Below are positions 57,956-64,000 of a DNA stretch of 64,000 nucleotides, piece by piece. The stretch is from Chondrosia reniformis (Eukaryota > Porifera > Demospongiae > Chondrillida > Chondrillidae). Made by a program: the position numbers and the translations under genes. The notes under the pieces are model-generated. The model searched no databases. It was not told the DNA's origin and saw only the letters and a program-made list of their open reading frames with translations. Location of the stretch: assembly GCA_947172415.1 (NCBI GenBank), contig OX359202.1:6434899-6498898 (forward strand), in the 5' to 3' direction. Positions within the stretch are counted from its first letter, which is position 1. Each line of letters opens with the position of its first letter.

Positions 57956-60900
57956 ATGTCAGACGCAGAATCAGTTGAAGCAGTTGAATTTTCTGAAATC
58001 TCAAGTGAAGATGAAGATATTTCATCGGAGGTATCAAATCTTCCAAACTTTGAGTTTTACTAATGGATTTGTGGTCGATAACATCTTCTTACTGTACTGT
58101 ATTGCAGGAAGTATGTTAATACTCTATTCCTTGTAGGTTGAGAAGTATGTACGAACACTTGGTCTCAACAAGCAAGAATGGAGCACTCACAGGTTTATGG
58201 ACTTAGATTATATAAAATAGCAGAATATTATTAATATTCCGTATCTTTCAATTTTGATACTCAATCTTTTCTCTTCAGTTTCAGGGATAACGTTATGAAA
58301 GATTCTGCAAAACAGAGTCCCTTTGTGTTGAAAGGAAGTGCACTTACCACACCATCAGTAAAATCTAAGAGCACTAAAGAAGTTCAAAGGAAGCAGGAAA
58401 ATATGGCAACACTTGATGAACCAAAAATGTCACAGAAAGATAAAAAGACCTTGAAGGCATCAAAAATGTCACAGAAAGATAATAAAAGGAAATTCTCAAC
58501 AGAAGACCAAAAGAAGGACACTGTTATGAGGTTACAAGACTCTAAGAGAGTTAAAAAGAAGACTTTAAAGACTACAAATGCTTTAGAGAAGATTAATAAA
58601 ATGGATACCCTTGCAGTAACTCTGCAGGGCTATCAGCCCGGTACTAGTAGGAGATTATTGTACAACTGGGAAGTTGCTGGCCCATGGTTTGAAGAGGTAC
58701 CTGTTTACTTTATTGCTGTGGTATGTTGTTATGACAACATGTGTACGTATGTATGTATTCTTAGGTAATAACAAGAAATGCTGTATCTCCTAAGCTACCA
58801 GTTAGTGTTTTGAAACACCTTCAAGTTAAGGCGGAGGAATTGTTATCTAGGGAAGTGTCTCTCTATGAGAAAGGTTGGGAACAGAGTACATACAATTATG
58901 AATAAGAGGCATGTGAGTAATGTCTTGGTATTTATCCAAAGTGCGGATGAACAGAAACAAGTCCGACGCAGAGTGGTTGAAGACTGTTCTCTCCTCTGGT
59001 ACATTGGCTGACAAAATGGCTGCCAGGGCACTGCTGATTCAAGTGGGCCATATACCTTGCTGTACATTTACTAGTTTCTTGTAATCTCAGTCAAACATGA
59101 TAAAAGTAATTAAATTACTTAGCATGTCTCATGTACAGGAGTCTCCCGTTCACAACTTGGCCACTCTGAATGTACTTCTCAACATGGCCACCAAGAAAGG
59201 GAAGAGAGAAAGCATTCAGGCGGTGGACACACTCAAAGAACTTTGGCTAACTGCCCTTCTCCCTCCCACTAGAAAGCTGAAGGAGTTTAATAACAGACCA
59301 TTTGAGGAGCTATTTTCCCTCTCAGATGCACCGCTAGACAAGGAGCTGATGTTATGGCTTTTTGAAGACAAATTAAAGAAGGCCTATGCTCAATATGTAA
59401 ACACTCTGCAGCAGCTGTTACAGGATCCAGTAGCTACTGTACGCAGCAAATTAGTAGGTTAGTCTGTAAGTCTGGTCCCATGGCCATGTATATGTATCTC
59501 ACTATTTTATCTGTATGGTCTGTTTGCATTAGGCAATGTGTTTGATTTGTTGCTCCAAAGACCTGAACAGGAACAGCTACTATTGTCACTCTTGGTGAAC
59601 AAGCTGGGTGACCCAGAAGCTAAAGTGACTTCTAAAGCAACCTTCTTTCTCTTAAAACTTGGTCAGTTGAGAGAGGGATCAGCGGGCAAAAGGCCAAAGT
59701 ATAGGTATCTGGGCCATTTTTACAAATTATGTCTGTCAATTTTTTAGTCTGCCAACCTTATTGTGTGCTAATTTTGTGTAATTGTAACTATCACTCACAA
59801 ATTACTTCATAATTCAGCACTACTTTGATTGTAACCACCTTATTTGTACTAAATCATAATCTCAGACCTCCTTCTAATTGTATCTTGATGGATTGTATCC
59901 TCTTTCTGTGTCAGTACCTTATAAGACCATTCCCTCACTCTTAGTATCTCAGCATGGCAACATGAGGGCAGTGGTTGCTAGGGAGGTGGAACGGCTGCTT
60001 TTCAGACCAAACCTGTCTGAAAGAGCCCAGTAAGTGCAATCACTTCCTGTCCAAATTCCCAACACTAAATATAGACTTACTGTTTTTATACATACATTCT
60101 AGATATTGCAGTATTTGCTTCCTCAATCAGCTGTACCTGAAAAGGTCTGATGCTGAGCTTGCTGGTAACCTCATAAAGATCTATTTCATGTTCTTTAAAG
60201 TGGGTCTACTCATTTGAGTGTGTTGTTGGCTTGTTTGGAGAACTGAGCGTTCTTATTTTAGGCCTATGTGAAGAAAAAGGAATTTGATGTGAAACTGCTG
60301 AGTGCTCTCTTGACTGGTGTTAACCGCGCATTCCCTTATGCCAGAGGTGAAACAATGGACTTTGAAACCATCACATGTTAATGTTGTTTCTGCGTACCCA
60401 TAGAAAATAGTGAAACCTTTGAAGAGTACATTGAAACTTTATTTGATGTAATCAATGGTAGCCCCATATCAACAGCGACACAGGTACTATAACTGTATGT
60501 ACACACATCATGTGCTCTCGTATGGCACCTGTTCAGTTGTCATTGTCACATGGTACACTACAGGCATTAATGTTGCTGTACCAAGTCATGGAATCTAGGT
60601 GAGATTTTGCAATATGTAACTGTTCATGTGCAACACCCTCTGCTACTGCTCATGTGCCACACCCTCTGCTACTGCTCATGTGCCACACCCTCTGCTACTG
60701 TTTGTGTGCCACACCCTCTGCTACTGTTCATGTGCCACACCCTCTGCTACTGTTCATGTGCCATACCCTCTGCTACTGTTCGTGTGCCACACCCTCTGCT
60801 ACTGTTCGTGTGCCACACCCTCTGCTATTGTTCGTGTATTATTTCCAGGCAGACGGTGTCAGAGAGGTACTACAAAACTCTCTACGTCAAACTACTGGAC

Positions 60901-63142
60901 CAACAGATATGTACAATGTCCAAACAAGGTATATTCCTGAATGTACTGTACAAGTCAGTCTCAAGTGATCCTCAACTGGCCAGAACAAAGGTGAGTTTAG
61001 AGGAATGGGATGTGGGGAGAATGCAGTCTCTCTTGGTGAATACTTAGGCCTTCCTGAAGAGGATACTGCAGACATGTGGCCACCACTCACCGCCCTTTAT
61101 CTGTGCCTGTCTCATGACAGTTTCAGAGGTAAGTGTCTTTATAAGTGCGGCTGAGTATCTGAAGATACATAGCTGACCACATGTGTGGCACCTGTTACAG
61201 GTGGTCAAGGGAAGACCACAATTGTGGTCCTACATCCTATCTGCCGAGGCTGACGATGAGGAACACTTTGAGGATATCCCTTTATCAGATGAGGAGGCGG
61301 GTCCTTCCAAAGGTAGCGCTGGTTGGAAGGTATTGTATCACTGTTTACCGTGATCTAATATCTTTTCATAAGGTAAAACACAGAAGTTGCTTAACAATGA
61401 GAAGAAGCTTTATCAAGGGATGGAAGTCAACCCTTTAACTTGCAAGGCTGAACATACTTGTCTTTGGGAATTGAAGACAGTAAGTTGACTGTATTGGTTC
61501 CAAAATTGCCAGCTATCTGAAATACATTTTCTACTCTTTAGCTATCAGACCATTATCATCCATCTGTGGCTTCACTTGCAGCTACATTATTGAAGGTTAA
61601 TTTACATTATGTTTCCATGGTAACCTACACCTGTCTCACACTGTTCCCCCACACTAGGGTACTCTTGTAGACTATTCTGGAGATCCCCTTCAAGATTTTA
61701 CATTGACAAGATTTTTGGATCGTTTTGTGTACAAAAACCCAAAGCTAAAGCAATCGGGTACATTATACGTGCCTTTCTCCATCATTCCTAAGTCACTGGT
61801 TCCTTATTGCACAACCTTTAGATCATGGAGGCTCCATCATGCAGGTACTGCCTCAATTTCCACGTTACTATAGCAACCTCTTACATATCCATATAAGGTG
61901 GTGGTGCATGTGTGAGTTCCCTAACTATAATTGTATCCCAGTGAATGGCTCTTTTTAATCATGTCTGCTAGCGTATGAAAGCGTCCAATCAGAAGATGGA
62001 CGAACCAGGTATATTAGTGTGCGGTTATGTAACTCTATCATATGCAAACATGCATTCTCAATTATTTAATACATTTATAGTTAATTCTGCCAAGTTTGCC
62101 TCACTTGAGGAGAGTGAAGTGAGAGAAGACGAGAAGTACCTTTACAAGTCAGTAATTACATGCGATATGGTGACAGCTGATTCAATTTGTTACAGATAGA
62201 AACTGAGAACATGTGATTGTTATATGATCATTGATTCAAGTTCTAGTAGTGTTTACAATATTACATTGTGGTATTGTACTAGATTTTTCCAGAAACAGAA
62301 CACTAAAGCGAAGAGAATTGAAAACACCAAAACTGGCAATAACCAGATTGATTTGGACAATTCTGAACAAGGTTTATAATTTTAAAAACTGTTTACTTTT
62401 TTCATTAGGAAAGCATTAACTTCAATATAATTTGTGGTTTTCTCCAACTTTAGATTTCCTAGAGAAAATGGATTTTGCAAGGTCGGTAATTAACTTATTG
62501 TATTGTGTGTTCAGCGTTCACTGCCCCAATGTGCACTTTTAGTGAATTTGAGCAAAACAAGTCAACTAAGAAAACAAAAGGAAAAGTCATTGACAGTAGC
62601 GATGAGGAGGAAGAGGGTATTGCTCATTATCTATTTAAACAGTTGTGGTTTTCTATATCTGATTACACCTTTTCAATTGCATTATACATGTATCTTTTGC
62701 ATGTCCATTTAACAAATATTGTGTCTCTCTGAAGAGGATTGGGGAATGGAAGGTGAACCAAGTACGGAAGATTTTGAGAGGGTCCTTCTGGAAAATATAA
62801 CATCCTCTGAAGATGAAGATGATGAAAGACCTTTGGCAAAGAAATCTAAATCAGCTTCAAAGGACATTGATGATGCAGATCTTTTTGCAGCTGCTGATGA
62901 AGTAAACTCAAAGAGAATACATTTCACTGATCTTGTATGATTTGGCATGTCCATGTCTGCAGTTTGCCCACATCCTGGAGGGAGGTACAGCCTCAGGTAG
63001 AAGATCTAAGAGAAGAGATGAATCTGGTGCCAAACAGATGAGGTGGGAAGAAGCAAGGGAAAGACGCTTTACTGGTCGCCATCGAAAATTTAGCAAACAC
63101 AAGAGAAAGAATACTAACTCGAACAAGATGAGAACAAACTAG
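57956..63142 (+). CDS. CEBPZ: CEBPZ / Noc1-Mak21 family ribosome biogenesis factor (multi-exon)
   Basis: CEBPZ (Noc1/Mak21) is a HEAT-like nucleolar protein needed for early 60S pre-ribosomes and carries the CBF/Mak21 domain. Exons start 57956-58030, 58137-58192 and 58279 onward. Family blocks in order: [33 protein letters not shown] (59.0 kb), [136 protein letters not shown]. An acidic stretch and a basic C-terminus ([19 protein letters not shown]) end at TAG 63140-63142. An N-terminal Lys/Ser-rich region (58300-58620) matches the family's disordered head. Exon edges between 59.7 and 62.9 kb are approximate. Confidence 0.93.
60624..60836. repeat. 26-bp minisatellite, 8 copies, CEBPZ intron
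   Basis: Eight copies of GTGCCACACCCTCTGCTACT plus GTTCAT or GTTCGT, in the intron between the exon ending MESR (near 60599) and the one starting RQTVSERYY (near 60850). A CTCAT to TTCAT to TTCGT gradient runs left to right. Confidence 0.92.
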
Positions 63143-63263
63143 GCGTGTCATCTCTGAAACGAAGGGAGTTTCCCGACCGTATGCTTTTTAATTAATGCGA
63201 CACACCTAATTTATTAAGAATAATCATATGACACCAATCACATGATAAGTCTCTGCAGTTGAG

Positions 63264-63972
63264 ATGTTGGGTGTCCTGCTCCTGTCCTTAATCCTGCCCT
63301 GCCTGCTGAAGGGTGATGTCCCGGCTGACGAAATAAAGTCTCTACCAGGATGGAGCGGCGCGCTACCAACCCGCCAATATAGCGGCTACATCTCGGTGGA
63401 CGAAAAGAACGGACGCTACCTTCACTACTGGTAATGACTGTTATGAGAAATGAAGACTTTAAATCTCTAGTTTGGTGGTTTTGTTGTAACAGGTTTGTCC
63501 TTAGTGAAGTAGACCCATCCTCAGCTCCTGTGGTGATGTGGATGGTGAGTATTGCCCTCTGCAATTATTGTTGCATCAGTTATTGTTCACGTGACATCCA
63601 CGTGCTATTCCGCAGAATGGTGGTCCTGGCTGCAGCTCATTGGATGGTTACTTCTATGAACAAGGCCCATTGCACTTTAGTGACAAGTACATACATATAT
63701 AGCAGATATTTCATTATTGGTGGTTGCTATATGGAAATTGTCTCCTCTCTCCTTCCCAGAAGCCATTGCTCAGTATATGTAATTTACTAGTTTCAATTTT
63801 ATGTGCTAAAACCATACTGCATGCAGGTGGTATATGACATGCCTTGATGACCCACAGCTTTTTAGCACAATTAGCAAGTTCTTGTCTTCTCCTTGCAGCT
63901 GGCAGAATGAGACTGTGCCCACGCTGGTGGCCAACCCTTACGCCTGGAACAAGATTGCCAACATGTTATTTG
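63264..63972 (+). CDS. CTSA: Serine carboxypeptidase, cathepsin A-like (S10), 5' part only
   Basis: Begins 122 bp after CEBPZ. Exons 63264-63430, 63493-63544, 63616-63686 and 63899-63972 join in frame. MLGVLLLSLILPCLLKGD is a signal peptide, followed by DEIKSLPGW, QYSGYISVD and YLHYWFVLSE, then MNGGPGCSSLDGYFYEQGP, the oxyanion-hole signature of peptidase family S10. The last visible exon gives PTLVANPYAWNKIANMLF. The catalytic Ser, Asp and His lie beyond the window. By family this would be a lysosomal or secreted carboxypeptidase; cathepsin A is the nearest type. Confidence 0.92.
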
Positions 63973-64000
63973 GTGAGTATATGTCACTGCTCACACAACT

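Overview
The window is nuclear DNA from an animal. Genes are intron-rich with canonical GT-AG introns, and several products are animal-type (triple-module EML5/6-like microtubule protein, BIRC6/BRUCE, a two-pore K+ channel, CEBPZ, a C1orf198-like protein). Genes are dense, most introns and intergenic gaps are short (often 100-600 bp), and non-coding DNA is AT-rich and full of small minisatellites and MITE-like elements. This fits a compact, early-branching invertebrate genome; a sponge is my best guess, but species cannot be read from the sequence.

Layout. (1) 48-14338 (+): a full EML5/6-like gene with three HELP/WD modules and several intronic minisatellites. (2) 15590-17689 (-): a C1orf198-like protein, head-to-head (151 bp) with a small R2D2/DPY30-type docking-domain gene at 17841-21405 (+). 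The large intron of that small gene holds an unrecognised four-exon gene on the opposite strand (18195-19665, -). (3) 21580-39473 (+): BIRC6, about 4,000 residues in more than 30 exons, from the N-terminal WD-like region through a BIR domain to the C-terminal UBC domain. Two TA-flanked MITEs and several minisatellites lie in its introns, and one 18-bp repeat is translated. (4) 39.7-43.3 kb: a tRNA-derived SINE-like unit followed by a ~105-bp hairpin-containing satellite of about 24 monomers. (5) 43.3-57.9 kb: a tandem segmental duplication. The right copy is complete: FCF1 (+), an SH2 adaptor (-), a K2P channel (+), BPNT1 (+) and a GT10 fucosyltransferase-like gene (-). The left copy has lost about 5.3 kb, so a 5' fragment of FCF1 is fused to a 3' fragment of BPNT1 (both dead), followed by an intact second fucosyltransferase gene. 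(6) 57956-63142 (+): CEBPZ with a short upstream ORF. (7) 63264 to the window end (+): the start of a cathepsin A-like serine carboxypeptidase.

The most interesting non-genic signals are: a ~370-bp GC-rich block upstream of FCF1 that is base-for-base identical in both duplicate copies although its flanks differ; the hairpin satellite; an insertion with 13-bp terminal inverted repeats whose empty site is visible elsewhere in the window; and the chimeric duplication. Exon boundaries were read by eye from splice signals and protein continuity, so those of the largest genes are approximate.
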